A DNA stretch of 64,000 bases from Serinicoccus hydrothermalis (GTDB taxonomy: Bacteria > Actinomycetota > Actinomycetes > Actinomycetales > Dermatophilaceae). This document shows positions 18,669-27,142 of this stretch, in pieces; within the stretch, counting starts at the first letter, position 1, and each line of letters begins with the position of its first letter. A program made the position numbers and the translations under genes. Where the stretch lies: assembly GCF_001685415.1 (NCBI RefSeq), contig NZ_CP014989.1:3533395-3597394 (forward strand). The letters are read 5' to 3'. The notes under the pieces are model-generated. The model saw only the letters and a list, made by a program, of their open reading frames with translations. It made no database searches and was not told the origin of the DNA.

Positions 18669-18684
18669 ACCCGCACCGTATGCC
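18664..18684. repeat. Inverted pair of the GGCATACC motif
   Basis: GGCATAC (18664-18670) and GTATGCC (18678-18684) form a perfect 7-bp hairpin with a CCGCACC loop. It overlaps the start codon of the ATPase gene and lies 61 bp before ftsY. It is one of two places in the window where the over-represented octamer is paired head to head. Confidence 0.7.
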
Positions 18685-18745
18685 CGGCCGCCGACAGGGT
18701 CCGCTCGGTGCGGGACCGGTCGAGGAGGTCTGAGAGACTGACGCC

Positions 18746-19927
18746 GTGGGACCGATCAACGAGCTCTGGGAGATCCTGACCCTCGTCACCGTCGTGGTGC
18801 TCGGGGGTCTCGCGCTGCTGGTGGCGCTGGTCCGTGGTCGCGGGGGCGACTCGGCCACGCTGCCGCGCACCGGCCCTCGGCCGGAGGAGGACACCGACGT
18901 CCTCACCGAGGAGCGTCCGGAGCCCGAGGTTGAGGTCGAGGACCGCGGCGGCGGGGTCGCGGTCGAGGAGCCCGAGGCCCCGACGCCCACGTTGGAGCGC
19001 CCCGACTCCGCCCGCGGCCGCCTGCAGCGGCTGCGCGCCCGGCTCGCCCGCTCCAACAACGCCATCGGCAACGCCCTGCTCGCGCTGCTGTCGCGCGGCG
19101 GCCTCAGCGAGCAGGACTGGGAGGACGTCGAGGACACCCTGCTGGCCTCCGACCTCGGGGTCGAGGCCACGCAGGAGCTGGTCGACTCGCTGCGGACGCA
19201 GGTCAAGGTCGACGGCACGAGCGACGCGGCGCAGGTCAAGCAGTGGCTCCACGACGACCTGCTCCGGCTGGTCGACCCCACCCTCGACCGGCGTATCACG
19301 GCCAGCCGCGAGGGTGAGCACCCCGCGGTCATCCTCGTCGTGGGGGTCAACGGCACCGGCAAGACGACGACCGTCGGCAAGCTGGGCCGCGTGCTCGTCG
19401 CCGAGGACAAGGACGTGCTCTTCGGCGCGGCCGACACCTTCCGGGCGGCTGCGGCCGACCAGCTCCAGACCTGGGGGGAGCGGGTGGGCGTGCCGACGGT
19501 CCGCTCGCACACCGAGGGCGCGGACCCGGCCTCGGTCGCCTACGACGCGGTCAAGGGCGGGGTGGAGGCCGAGGTGGACGTCGTGCTCGTCGACACCGCC
19601 GGCCGGCTGCATACCAAGCGCGGACTCATGGACGAGCTCGGCAAGATCAAGCGGGTGGTGGAGAAGGTCGCGCCGGTGGGCGAGGTGCTCCTCGTCCTCG
19701 ACGCGACGACCGGGCAGAACGGCATGCGCCAGGCGGAGGAGTTCGCCAAGGAGGTCGCGATCACCGGCATCGTCCTCACCAAGATGGACGGCACCGCCAA
19801 GGGCGGCATTGTCGTCAACGTGCAGCGCAAGCTCGGTGTGCCGGTGAAGCTCATCGGGCTGGGGGAGGGGCCGGACGACCTGGCGCCCTTCGACCCGGAG
19901 GCCTTCGTCTCGGCGATCGTCGGCTGA
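18746..19927 (+). CDS. ftsY: Signal recognition particle receptor FtsY
   Basis: SRP receptor GTPase that docks ribosome-SRP complexes at the membrane. The 393-residue protein begins with a hydrophobic stretch (ILTLVTVVVLGGLALLVALV) that may anchor it, then an acidic A-domain, the N-domain from about 95 and the G-domain: GVNGTGKTTTVGKLG near 200, DTAGRLHTKRGLMDEL near 281 and TKMDGTAKGG near 344. The start is GTG at 18746. Together with ffh downstream it encodes both protein GTPases of the targeting pathway. Confidence 0.97.
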   Translation: MGPINELWEILTLVTVVVLGGLALLVALVRGRGGDSATLPRTGPRPEEDTDVLTEERPEPEVEVEDRGGGVAVEEPEAPTPTLERPDSARGRLQRLRARLARSNNAIGNALLALLSRGGLSEQDWEDVEDTLLASDLGVEATQELVDSLRTQVKVDGTSDAAQVKQWLHDDLLRLVDPTLDRRITASREGEHPAVILVVGVNGTGKTTTVGKLGRVLVAEDKDVLFGAADTFRAAAADQLQTWGERVGVPTVRSHTEGADPASVAYDAVKGGVEAEVDVVLVDTAGRLHTKRGLMDELGKIKRVVEKVAPVGEVLLVLDATTGQNGMRQAEEFAKEVAITGIVLTKMDGTAKGGIVVNVQRKLGVPVKLIGLGEGPDDLAPFDPEAFVSAIVG

Positions 19928-19957
19928 CCTCGCCCGAGGAGTCGTCGCCGACCCCTC

Positions 19958-20009
19958 GAATTCGACCTTGCAGATGTTCGCCATGGCGAACATTCCCAAG
20001 GTCGAATTC
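19958..20009. repeat. 52-nt palindrome, GAATTCGAC/CCATGG class, copy 1
   Basis: Zero-loop palindrome centred on CCATGG at 19983/19984 with 26-bp arms, 23 of 26 pairs matched; the three mismatches are consecutive. It starts GAATTCGACCTTG, has the core TGTTCGCCATGGCGAACA and ends GTCGAATTC. It lies between the convergent stops of ftsY (30 nt away) and the MpaB-like gene (27 nt away). The second copy at 63801 has the same length, ends and core. It may act as a bidirectional terminator or as a REP-like mobile palindrome. Confidence 0.9.
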
Positions 20010-20036
20010 GGGGAGAGGGGCTCAGGGGCCGACGCG

Positions 20037-20972
20037 TCAGCCGTCCCGGGCGGTGCGGTCGAGGACGGCCGAGCTCGCTGGGTTGTTGCGTGGGTCGTCG
20101 GGGCTGCTGAGCGCCCAGCCGACCGCGGCGGTGCCCAGCCGGCCGAGCGGGTCGAGAACCGCCAGCGCCGGCCGCTCCAGACGTCGCAGCGGCTCGGGCG
20201 GGCGTAGCCCGAGCAGGTCGCGGGCATACCCGGGCAGCATCTGCACCGCGCCCGCGGCGAGCAGCCAGAAGCCGGGACGCGCCGCCCAGGGCAGCGGCGG
20301 CTCGGCCAGCAGGAAGCGGGCGACGTCGCGGGCCCCCTCGGTCGCCTTCAGCTCCGGCCGGTATGCCGTCAGCGACTCCTCGAGGTCCCGCACCGTCCGC
20401 GGTGGGTCGAGCACCCCGAGCTGGTCCGCGGCCCAGGCCGCCTGGTCGACGTAGCGGTCGGCCTCCGGCGCCGTCAGCGGAGTACGCGCGTAGTGCTGGT
20501 GGGCCACGAGGAAGCTGTTGATCTCGGCGACGTGCACCCAGCGGAGCAGGTGCGGGTCGGTCGCCGCGTAGGGCCGCCCGTCGCTCGCGGTGCCGACCAC
20601 GGTGCGGTGCACCCGGTTGATCCGGTCTATCACCCGCTGCGCGGAGTCGACCGGCCCGTAGGTCGTCATCGCGATGAACTCGCTGGTGCGCTGCAGCCGG
20701 CCCCACGGGTCGCCGCGGTAGCCCGAGTGCTCGCCCACCCCCGCCATGGCGAGGGGGTGCAGCGCCTGGAGCAGCAGGGCGCGGATGCCACCGGCATACA
20801 TCCCCGCGTGCCCGTGCACCCGGCAGATCGGGTCGTCCGGGGCGAACCTCCGCTCGCCGGGGGCCAGCCAGATCGCCTCTGCACGCGGTCCCGCGTCCGG
20901 CCCCGCGACCCGCTGCCGCAGCGCCTCCGCGAGGCGGTTGCGGGCCTGCTCGGCGAGTCGGGAGGATCGCAC
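20037..20972 (-). CDS. Oxygenase MpaB family protein (DUF2236)
   Basis: A protein of about 311 residues with the DUF2236 pattern RVHGHAGMYAGGIRALLLQA then LHPLAMAGVGEHSGYRGDPWGR and RTSEFIAMTTYG, followed by HLLRWVHVAEINSFLVAHQHY. The family includes latex-clearing and MpaB-type oxygenases with b-type haem; conserved His residues are present. I chose the GTG at 20972 (RSSRLAEQARNRL); the frame runs to 21053 with an Arg/Gly-rich extension that looks non-coding. The substrate is unknown. Confidence 0.82.
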   Translation of the reverse strand: MRSSRLAEQARNRLAEALRQRVAGPDAGPRAEAIWLAPGERRFAPDDPICRVHGHAGMYAGGIRALLLQALHPLAMAGVGEHSGYRGDPWGRLQRTSEFIAMTTYGPVDSAQRVIDRINRVHRTVVGTASDGRPYAATDPHLLRWVHVAEINSFLVAHQHYARTPLTAPEADRYVDQAAWAADQLGVLDPPRTVRDLEESLTAYRPELKATEGARDVARFLLAEPPLPWAARPGFWLLAAGAVQMLPGYARDLLGLRPPEPLRRLERPALAVLDPLGRLGTAAVGWALSSPDDPRNNPASSAVLDRTARDG

Positions 20973-21067
20973 CGGCCCAGTATGCGCGGCGGCGCCGCCC
21001 GGTCGCGCGCCGGAGCGGACCCCGGCGGCGGACGGGCCGGCCTGACGCGGCACGTATCGTAGGGAGG

Positions 21068-22708
21068 GTGTTCACCAGTCTCTCCGACCGCCTGACGCAG
21101 ACCTTCCGCAACCTCAAGCGCAAGGGCGCCGTCACCGAGTCCGACCTCAACTCCACCATCCGTGACATCCGGATGGCGCTGCTCGACGCCGACGTGGCGC
21201 TGCCCGTCGTCAAGGAGTTCACCGGCCGGATCCGGGAGCGGGGGCTGGGCGCCGAGGTGCACCAGGCGCTGAACCCGGCCCAGCAGATCGTCAAGATCGT
21301 CAACGAGGAGCTCGTCTCGATCCTCGGCGGGCAGACCCGGCGGCTCAACCTCGCCAAGAACCCGCCCACCGTCATCATGCTCGCGGGCCTGCAGGGCTCG
21401 GGAAAGACGACCTTCGCGGGCAAGCTCGGCCGCTGGCTGGCCGACCAGGGGCATACCCCGCTGCTCGTCGCGGCCGACCTGCAGCGCCCCAACGCGGTCA
21501 CCCAGCTGGAAGTCGTCGGCGAGCGGGCCGGGGTCAAGGTCTACGCGCCCGAGCGCGGCAACATCTACGGCCACGACGCGACCCTGGAGTCGGGGGAGGG
21601 CACCCGCAGCTTCGGTGACCCGGTCGACGTCGCCGTGGACGGGGTCGAGGAGGCGCGCCGCCGCAGCCACGACGTCGTCATCATCGACACCGCAGGCCGG
21701 TTGGCCGTCGACGTCGACCTCATGCGCCAGGCGCACGACATCCGGATCGAGACCAGCGCCGACGAGGTCCTCTTCGTCATCGACGCCATGATCGGTCAGG
21801 CCGCCGTGGACACGGCCAAGGCCTTCGCCGACGGCGTGGGGATCACCGGCACGGTGCTGTCCAAGCTGGACGGCGACGCCCGCGGTGGTGCCGCGCTCTC
21901 CGTGGCCACCGTCACCGGCCAGCCGATCCTCTTCGCCTCCACCGGCGAGGGCGTCAAGGACATCGAGCTGTTCCACCCCGACCGCATGGCCTCGCGCATC
22001 CTCGACATGGGCGACGTGCTGACGCTCATCGAGCAGGCGGAGCAGGCCTTCGACCAGGCCCAGGCGAAGGAGATGACCCGCAAGTTCCTCACCGACGAGG
22101 ACTTCACCTTCGACGACTTCCTGCAGCAGATGTCGGCGATCAAGAAGATGGGCTCGCTCAAGCAGATGCTCGGCATGATGCCGGGGATGCAGGGGATGAA
22201 GGCCCAGCTGGACTCCCTCGACGAGCGCGAGTTCGACCGGGTCGAGGCCATGGTCCGGTCGATGACGCCGCTGGAGCGCAACCACCCCAAGATCATCAAC
22301 GGCTCGCGCCGGGCCCGCATCGCCCGCGGTTCCGGGGTCAGCACCGGCGAGGTCAACCAGCTCATCGAGCGCTTCGGCGAGGCGCAGAAGATGATGCGCC
22401 AGCTCAAGAAGGGCGGCGGCATGCCCGGTATGCCGGGGATGCCGGGCATGGGTGGCGCCGGCGGGGGCGGTGCCAGGAAGGGCAAGCAGCAGCAGCGCAA
22501 GAAGGGCAAGTCGGGCAACCCGGCCAAGCGGGCCCAGCAGGAGCGGGACGCCGTCGCCAAGGAGCAGGCGGCGCGGGAGCGGTCGTTCGAGAGCGCCTTC
22601 GGCGGTGGTGCGCTCGGGGCCGGTGAGGACGCCGAGGCTGGTCAGGACCTGTCCGGGCTCAAGCTGCCCAAGGGCTTCGAGAAGTACCTCGACGGCGGCA
22701 AGGGCTGA
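21068..22708 (+). CDS. ffh: Signal recognition particle protein Ffh
   Basis: SRP54 GTPase that binds signal peptides and SRP RNA. The 546-residue product has the N domain, GLQGSGKTTFAGKLGRWLA near residue 107, DTAGRLAVDVDLM near 206 and SKLDGDARGG near 263, then the methionine-rich M domain (about 325-440: KKMGSLKQMLGMMPGMQGM). The C-terminal tail is extended and low in complexity, with GMPGMPGMPGM and a Lys/Gln-rich stretch, ending LPKGFEKYLDGGKG. The start is GTG at 21068. The neighbouring ftsY encodes its receptor. Confidence 0.97.
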   Translation: MFTSLSDRLTQTFRNLKRKGAVTESDLNSTIRDIRMALLDADVALPVVKEFTGRIRERGLGAEVHQALNPAQQIVKIVNEELVSILGGQTRRLNLAKNPPTVIMLAGLQGSGKTTFAGKLGRWLADQGHTPLLVAADLQRPNAVTQLEVVGERAGVKVYAPERGNIYGHDATLESGEGTRSFGDPVDVAVDGVEEARRRSHDVVIIDTAGRLAVDVDLMRQAHDIRIETSADEVLFVIDAMIGQAAVDTAKAFADGVGITGTVLSKLDGDARGGAALSVATVTGQPILFASTGEGVKDIELFHPDRMASRILDMGDVLTLIEQAEQAFDQAQAKEMTRKFLTDEDFTFDDFLQQMSAIKKMGSLKQMLGMMPGMQGMKAQLDSLDEREFDRVEAMVRSMTPLERNHPKIINGSRRARIARGSGVSTGEVNQLIERFGEAQKMMRQLKKGGGMPGMPGMPGMGGAGGGGARKGKQQQRKKGKSGNPAKRAQQERDAVAKEQAARERSFESAFGGGALGAGEDAEAGQDLSGLKLPKGFEKYLDGGKG

Positions 22709-22737
22709 CCGCGCCGTCGAGGTTCACCTGGGTGCGC

Positions 22738-23178
22738 TCAGCGACCGAGGAGGTCATCCGGTCGGGAGCAGCGCACCCGTTCGAAGCGTGAGAAGTCCGT
22801 GTCATAGCTGACGACGCCGGCGTTCGCCTCGAGAGCGATGGCGGCGAGGTGGGCGTCGCTGACCAGGTTGCCGCCGCTACCCACCTCGCTCAGGATCGAC
22901 TCCATGAGGGTGAGGTGTGCCCCGCCGGGCTCGAGCATCCTCGCCCCGGGAGCGCCCAGCCAGGCACGCACGACCGCGATCGCCTGGCCAGGCTGGAGCG
23001 GGTGGGGGAACAGGCCCACCTTGGTCGACAGCCGGACGAAGGCGGTGAGCACCAGCCAGCTGAACCCGACCGTCTCACTACCGCTGAGGGCACCGTCCAA
23101 CCACCGGCGGGACGCCTCGTGGTGTCGCGCCGACGGGTTGACGGCATAGAGGAGGACGTTGGCGTCGACGACCTTCAC
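22738..23178 (-). CDS. vapC: PIN-domain toxin (VapC-like)
   Basis: A 146-residue PIN-domain ribonuclease-type toxin. Acidic catalytic residues are visible: VVDANVLLYAVN (Asp-5), the Glu of LMESILSEVG, SDAHLAAIAL and YDTDFSRF. VapC toxins cut tRNA or rRNA when freed from their antitoxin. Its ATG overlaps the stop of the upstream antitoxin gene by 4 nt, the classic vapBC layout. It converges on ffh. Confidence 0.88.
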   Translation of the reverse strand: MKVVDANVLLYAVNPSARHHEASRRWLDGALSGSETVGFSWLVLTAFVRLSTKVGLFPHPLQPGQAIAVVRAWLGAPGARMLEPGGAHLTLMESILSEVGSGGNLVSDAHLAAIALEANAGVVSYDTDFSRFERVRCSRPDDLLGR

Positions 23179-23429
23179 TGACCGGTCCTGACCTGCCTGA
23201 TCAGTTCTTCGTCCTCGAGCTCGCCGCTGAGCTGCAGCGCGCGGTCGAGGTTCACCGTCGGCTCACCGAGGTCGTGCACCTGGGTGCGGAAGGGCGCGGG
23301 TGACTGGCGGCCGGTGCTCCCCGCGCGGATGGCGTCGTTCAGGGCCCGCTTGAAGGAGACCCCCCGGCGCAGCATCTCCTGCCGGATCAGGGACTCCGTG
23401 TCCGGGTCGAGCGTGACCGTGGTGCGCAT
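23175..23429 (-). CDS. vapB: Ribbon-helix-helix antitoxin (VapB-like)
   Basis: An 84-residue antitoxin. The N-terminus RTTVTLDPDTESLIRQEMLR with RGVSFKRALNDAIRAG fits a ribbon-helix-helix (CopG/Arc-type) DNA-binding domain; the C-terminal half (PTVNLDRALQLSGELEDEEL) is acidic and probably wraps the toxin. It is translationally coupled to the PIN gene. Antitoxins of this type usually repress their own promoter. Confidence 0.85.
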   Translation of the reverse strand: MRTTVTLDPDTESLIRQEMLRRGVSFKRALNDAIRAGSTGRQSPAPFRTQVHDLGEPTVNLDRALQLSGELEDEELIRQVRTGQ

Positions 23430-23435
23430 CGTGAC

Positions 23436-23470
23436 AGCATAGCATCACTCATGATGATGTCTGATGACAC
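23436..23470 (-). promoter_or_regulatory. Putative vapBC promoter/operator
   Basis: On the minus strand a -10-like TATGCT (23441-23436) lies only 6 nt before the antitoxin ATG, which would give a nearly leaderless mRNA. An imperfect inverted repeat, CATCATCATGAGTGATG, lies just upstream of it. This AT-richer patch (CATCA/TGATG arms) is a reasonable autoregulation site; no strong -35 is seen. Confidence 0.35.
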
Positions 23471-23514
23471 CTGAAGAACAGTGGTCTGTGGGTGCCGCGT
23501 GCCAGAGTGGAGCC

Positions 23515-24660
23515 ATGACGGGGACACGCTGCACGATCATCCCGGGCTACCTGCTGGCCCGGATCGCCGAGGCCGAGCCGGAGCTGGCCCCCGCGGTCCA
23601 GTTCACGCTGCAGGACGCCCTGCACACGCGTGGACGGCGCGAGGTGGTCGCCACGCGCTGGCCCGGCGGGCAACCACCGGGGCAGGGCGGCTTCCTGCCC
23701 CCGACCATGCCGCTGCACCGCGAGCCGGCCGCCCCGGAGCAGGCCGGCCCTCCGCGGACCGTGGTGCCGGAGGGGGCCGCGCCGCGGCGCAGCGTCTACG
23801 ACGCGGACGGCGCGACCACGCTTCCCGGACGCCTGGTGCGCGGCGAGGGCGACCCGGCCACCGAGGACGTCGCCGTGACCGAGGCCTACGACGGGCTGGG
23901 TGCGACGTGGGAGCTGCTGGCTCGTTCCTACGGCCGCGACTCGCTGGACGGCAACGGCTTGGTGCTGGTGGCCACCGTCCACTACGGGCAGGACTACGAC
24001 AACGCCTTCTGGGACGGCCGGCAGATGGTCTTCGGCGACGGGGACGGGGTCTACTTCACCCGCTTCACCGCCAGCCTCGACGTCATCGCGCACGAGCTCG
24101 GCCACGGGCTCGTGCAGTACACCTCCGGGCTGACCTACGTCGGGCAGCCCGGGGCGCTCAACGAGTCCGTGTGCGACGTCATCGGCTCGCTCGTGCGGCA
24201 GCGCGTCCTGGGGCACGACGCGGGGTCCGCGGACTGGCTCATCGGGGCCGACCTGCTCACCGACCGGGTGCAGGGGGTGGCCCTGCGCTCCATGGCCGCG
24301 CCCGGCACCGCCTACGACGACCCGGCGCTCGGCGCCGACCCGCAGCCGGCGCACATGGACGACTACGTCGACCTGCCGCACGACGCGGACAACGACAACG
24401 GCGGGGTGCACATCAACTCCGGCATCCCCAACAAGGCCTTCCACCTCTTCGCGACCGAGCTGGGCGGACCGGCCTGGGAGCGCGCGGGGCAGGTGTGGTT
24501 CGACACCCTCGCCACCCGCGGCCGGATCGCCCGTGACGTCGACTTCGCGACCTTCGCCGCGGCCACCCTGGTGTCCGCGCGGGAGCGGTATGCCGACGCC
24601 CCCGAGGTCGTCGAGGCGCTGCTCGGGGCGTGGGACGGCGTCGGCATCGCGGTCTCGTGA
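23515..24660 (+). CDS. M4 family metallopeptidase (protealysin-like)
   Basis: Zinc endopeptidase of 381 residues. It has the zinc site HELGHG (His near residue 193), the third ligand in ALNESVCDVIGS (Glu near 217), and DNGGVHINSGIPNKAF with the catalytic-site His near 299. The sequence begins TGTRCTIIPGYLLARIAE without a signal peptide; a short propeptide leads into the catalytic domain, as in protealysin. I chose the ATG at 23515 over an upstream in-frame ATG because homology-like sequence begins there. No emfourin-type inhibitor gene is seen next to it; the next gene, a DNA glycosylase, overlaps it by 4 nt. Confidence 0.9.
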   Translation: MTGTRCTIIPGYLLARIAEAEPELAPAVQFTLQDALHTRGRREVVATRWPGGQPPGQGGFLPPTMPLHREPAAPEQAGPPRTVVPEGAAPRRSVYDADGATTLPGRLVRGEGDPATEDVAVTEAYDGLGATWELLARSYGRDSLDGNGLVLVATVHYGQDYDNAFWDGRQMVFGDGDGVYFTRFTASLDVIAHELGHGLVQYTSGLTYVGQPGALNESVCDVIGSLVRQRVLGHDAGSADWLIGADLLTDRVQGVALRSMAAPGTAYDDPALGADPQPAHMDDYVDLPHDADNDNGGVHINSGIPNKAFHLFATELGGPAWERAGQVWFDTLATRGRIARDVDFATFAAATLVSARERYADAPEVVEALLGAWDGVGIAVS

Positions 24661-25241
24661 CGCCCCGCTTCACCCGGGAGGAGCTGCGGTCCCACCGCGG
24701 TGACGTCGTGCCGGACCTGCTGCCGGGCGAGGGTGAGGACCGCGACGTGCGCCTGCTCTTCGTCGGGATCAACCCCGGTCTGTGGACCGCGGCGACGCAG
24801 ACCCACTTCGCCCACCCGGGCAACCGGTTCTACCCCGCGCTGGAGCGGGCCGGCGTCAGCGGGCGCCGGATCGACCCGGCCGCCGGGATGGACGACGCGG
24901 ACCGCGAGCACCTGCTCGACCGGGGGATCGGGATCACCAACCTCGTCCCGCGGGCGACCGCGCGGGCCGACGAGCTGACCGCTGCGGAGCTGCGCGAGGG
25001 CGGGGACCGGCTGCGCGCCACCGTGCGCCGCGTCCGGCCGCGGGTCGTCGCGGTCGCCGGCATCACGGCATACCGCAGCGCCTTCGGGGTGCGCGGGGCG
25101 ACGCCCGGCCGCCAGCCGGACGCGCTCGAGGGTGCCGAGCTGTGGGTGGTCCCCAACCCCAGCGGGCTCAACGCCCACGAGACGGTGGAGTCGCTGGCGC
25201 GCGCCTACGCCGAGCCGGCCCGGGCGGCCGGGGTCGTCTGA
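24657..25241 (+). CDS. mug: Mismatch-specific uracil/thymine DNA glycosylase
   Basis: MUG/TDG-type glycosylase of 194 residues that removes U or T opposite G. The active-site motif LLFVGINPGLWTAATQTHFA (GINPG with catalytic Asn) lies near residue 38, and the second motif VVPNPSGLNAHETVE near 170. The GTG start overlaps the M4 peptidase stop (GTGA), so it is co-translated with an unrelated peptidase. Family assignment is good; substrate preference is inferred. Confidence 0.88.
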   Translation: MTPRFTREELRSHRGDVVPDLLPGEGEDRDVRLLFVGINPGLWTAATQTHFAHPGNRFYPALERAGVSGRRIDPAAGMDDADREHLLDRGIGITNLVPRATARADELTAAELREGGDRLRATVRRVRPRVVAVAGITAYRSAFGVRGATPGRQPDALEGAELWVVPNPSGLNAHETVESLARAYAEPARAAGVV

Positions 25242-25273
25242 GACCGGCGGCGGACCGTCCGCGCCTGCCGATC

Positions 25274-25957
25274 TCAGGGGCCGGCGGGCCTCCGCGGCTT
25301 CCAGAGCTGCTCGCTCGCGACCGGGACGAAGCCCGCCCGCAGGAAGAAGCGCAGCGACCGGGCGTTGCCCGGGGTCACCGAGGCCAGGACCACCTCACCG
25401 GCCGGGCGTCGGCCGAGGATGCCGTCGAGCAGGGTGGCGGCGTGGCCGTCCTCGGCCTGGATGCCGACCTCCGGCAGGCCGCCGATCCCGCGGGACAGCG
25501 TGGCCAGCGAGGTGCTGTCCCGATCCGGCAGCCCGTAGACGTCGATCTCGGTGCGCCACTCGCCGGCGTGCGCGGCCCGGTCGGTGTCGGCGAGGTCGGG
25601 ACGGGCGACGAGCGGCCCGCCGGTGCCGGTGCCGCGCCCCACGAGCAGCGCGTCGAGCACCCCGACCGGCCCCTCGCCGGCCAGCGTGGTGGCGATCCTC
25701 GGGTCGTGGGCCCCCCCGAAGCCGTGCACGCCGAGCGCCGCGAGCTCGCCGTCGGTGACGTCCTCGCCGACGACCATGACCGCGTGCCCGGTGAAGGCCA
25801 CGGCGCCCTCGACCCCGTCGCGCCACGGCGCGGCACGGGAGAAGAGGCCGTCCGGCTCGGGGAAGCGGCCGTCGGCGGCGTCCCGCAGCATCGCGCCGAG
25901 GTCGACACGAGGCGCGCGCAGCGGCTCGCGGGAGGGCATACGGGCTGGCTCGGACAC
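25274..25957 (-). CDS. GNAT-like acetyltransferase domain protein
   Basis: A protein of about 227 residues. The C-terminal part EVVLASVTPGNARSLRFFLR followed by AGFVPVASEQLWKPRR matches the end of the GNAT fold (acetyl-CoA-binding helix and last strands); the N-terminal part is rich in Gly/Asp and not recognised. The start is uncertain: GTG at 25957 (SEPARMPSREP) is given; ATG at 25939 is a close alternative and neither has a good ribosome site. It is divergent from the amidohydrolase gene. The substrate is unknown. Confidence 0.6.
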   Translation of the reverse strand: MSEPARMPSREPLRAPRVDLGAMLRDAADGRFPEPDGLFSRAAPWRDGVEGAVAFTGHAVMVVGEDVTDGELAALGVHGFGGAHDPRIATTLAGEGPVGVLDALLVGRGTGTGGPLVARPDLADTDRAAHAGEWRTEIDVYGLPDRDSTSLATLSRGIGGLPEVGIQAEDGHAATLLDGILGRRPAGEVVLASVTPGNARSLRFFLRAGFVPVASEQLWKPRRPAGP

Positions 25958-26028
25958 GAGGGGGAAGTCTACGACGCGACCCGGTCCCGCTACGGTGAAG
26001 ACCGGTCGCGAGGAAGGCGAGGCGAGGC

Positions 26029-27132
26029 ATGGACGCACCGGTGCTGCACGTGACGGGTCAGGTCCTGGTCGGGCCGGAGGAGGTGCTCGACGAGATCTGG
26101 GTGGTCGACGGCCGGGTCAGCCTCACCGCGCCAACGGGCGGCGACGTCCAGGAGGTGCGGGGGTATGCCCTGCCCGGCCTCGTGGACGCGCACTGCCACG
26201 TGGGGCTCGAGGCCCAGGGCGCGGTCGACGAGGCCCGCGCCGAGGAGCACGCGCTCGCCGAGCGGGACGCCGGCGCGCTCCTGCTGCGCGATGCGGGCAG
26301 CCCGGCCGACACGCGCTGGGTGCAGGAGCGGGAGGACCTCCCGCGGCTCATCCGGGCGGGCCGGCACATCGCGCGCACCCGGCGCTACATCAGGAACTTC
26401 GCCTGGGAGATCGAGCCCGAGGACCTCGTGGCCTACGTGCGCCAGGAGGCCCGCTCCGGCGACGGCTGGGTCAAGCTCGTGGGGGACTGGATCGACCGGG
26501 AGACCGGCGACCTGGGCACCTGCTGGCCGGTGGACGTGCTCACCGACGCGATCGCCGCGGCGCACGAGGAGGGTGCCCGGGTCACCGCGCACTGCTTCGG
26601 CGAGCAGTCGCTGGTCGACTTCGCCGCCGCCGGGACGGACTGCATCGAGCATGCGACCGGGCTGGTCGACGACACCATCGCCACCTTCGCCGCGCAGGGC
26701 ATCGCGATCGTGCCCACGCTGGTCAACATCGACAACTTCCCAGGGTTCGCCGAGGCCGGGCGGGGCAAGTTCCCCACCTACGCCGACCACATGATGGACC
26801 TGTACGCCCGTCGGCACGAGACCGTCGCCAAGGCGCACGAGGCGGGCATACCCGTCTACGTCGGGACCGACGCCGGCGGTCAGCTGCCGCACGGGCTGGT
26901 GTCGCAGGAGGTGCAGGCGCTGACGCAGGCCGGGCTGACCCCGCTGGAGGCGTTGGGTGCGGCCACGTGGTCGGCGCGGGAGTGGCTGGGCCGACCCGGC
27001 ATCGCCGAGGGGGAGTCCGCCGACCTCGTCGTCTACGCCGACGACCCGCGGCAGGACGTCCGGGTCCTCGCCGACCCGGCGCACGTCATCCTGCGCGGGC
27101 ACCGGCATGCCCGCTCCGGAGTGTCCGGCTGA
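26029..27132 (+). CDS. Amidohydrolase family protein
   Basis: Metal-dependent hydrolase of 367 residues with a TIM-barrel layout: GYALPGLVDAHCHVGLEAQG (HxH metal site) near residue 50, a Lys in GDGWVKLVGDWID, RVTAHCFGEQS, CIEHATGL and PVYVGTDAGGQLPHGL (metal Asp), then the C-terminal composite-domain segment IAEGESADLVVYADDP. This is the imidazolonepropionase/prolidase-type branch; the substrate cannot be told. It converges on aceB with 10 nt between stops. Confidence 0.88.
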   Translation: MDAPVLHVTGQVLVGPEEVLDEIWVVDGRVSLTAPTGGDVQEVRGYALPGLVDAHCHVGLEAQGAVDEARAEEHALAERDAGALLLRDAGSPADTRWVQEREDLPRLIRAGRHIARTRRYIRNFAWEIEPEDLVAYVRQEARSGDGWVKLVGDWIDRETGDLGTCWPVDVLTDAIAAAHEEGARVTAHCFGEQSLVDFAAAGTDCIEHATGLVDDTIATFAAQGIAIVPTLVNIDNFPGFAEAGRGKFPTYADHMMDLYARRHETVAKAHEAGIPVYVGTDAGGQLPHGLVSQEVQALTQAGLTPLEALGAATWSAREWLGRPGIAEGESADLVVYADDPRQDVRVLADPAHVILRGHRHARSGVSG

Positions 27133-27142
27133 CCCACCGCGG

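Noticed and set aside
19958..20009. LexA/SOS box in the palindrome core
   Set aside because: Actinobacterial SOS boxes have GAAC to the left of GTTC; here the order is reversed (GTTCGCCATGGCGAAC).
22415..22470. Repeated GMPGM codons in ffh as a mobile or regulatory repeat
   Set aside because: It encodes the Met/Gly-rich tail after the M domain, which is common in actinobacterial Ffh.
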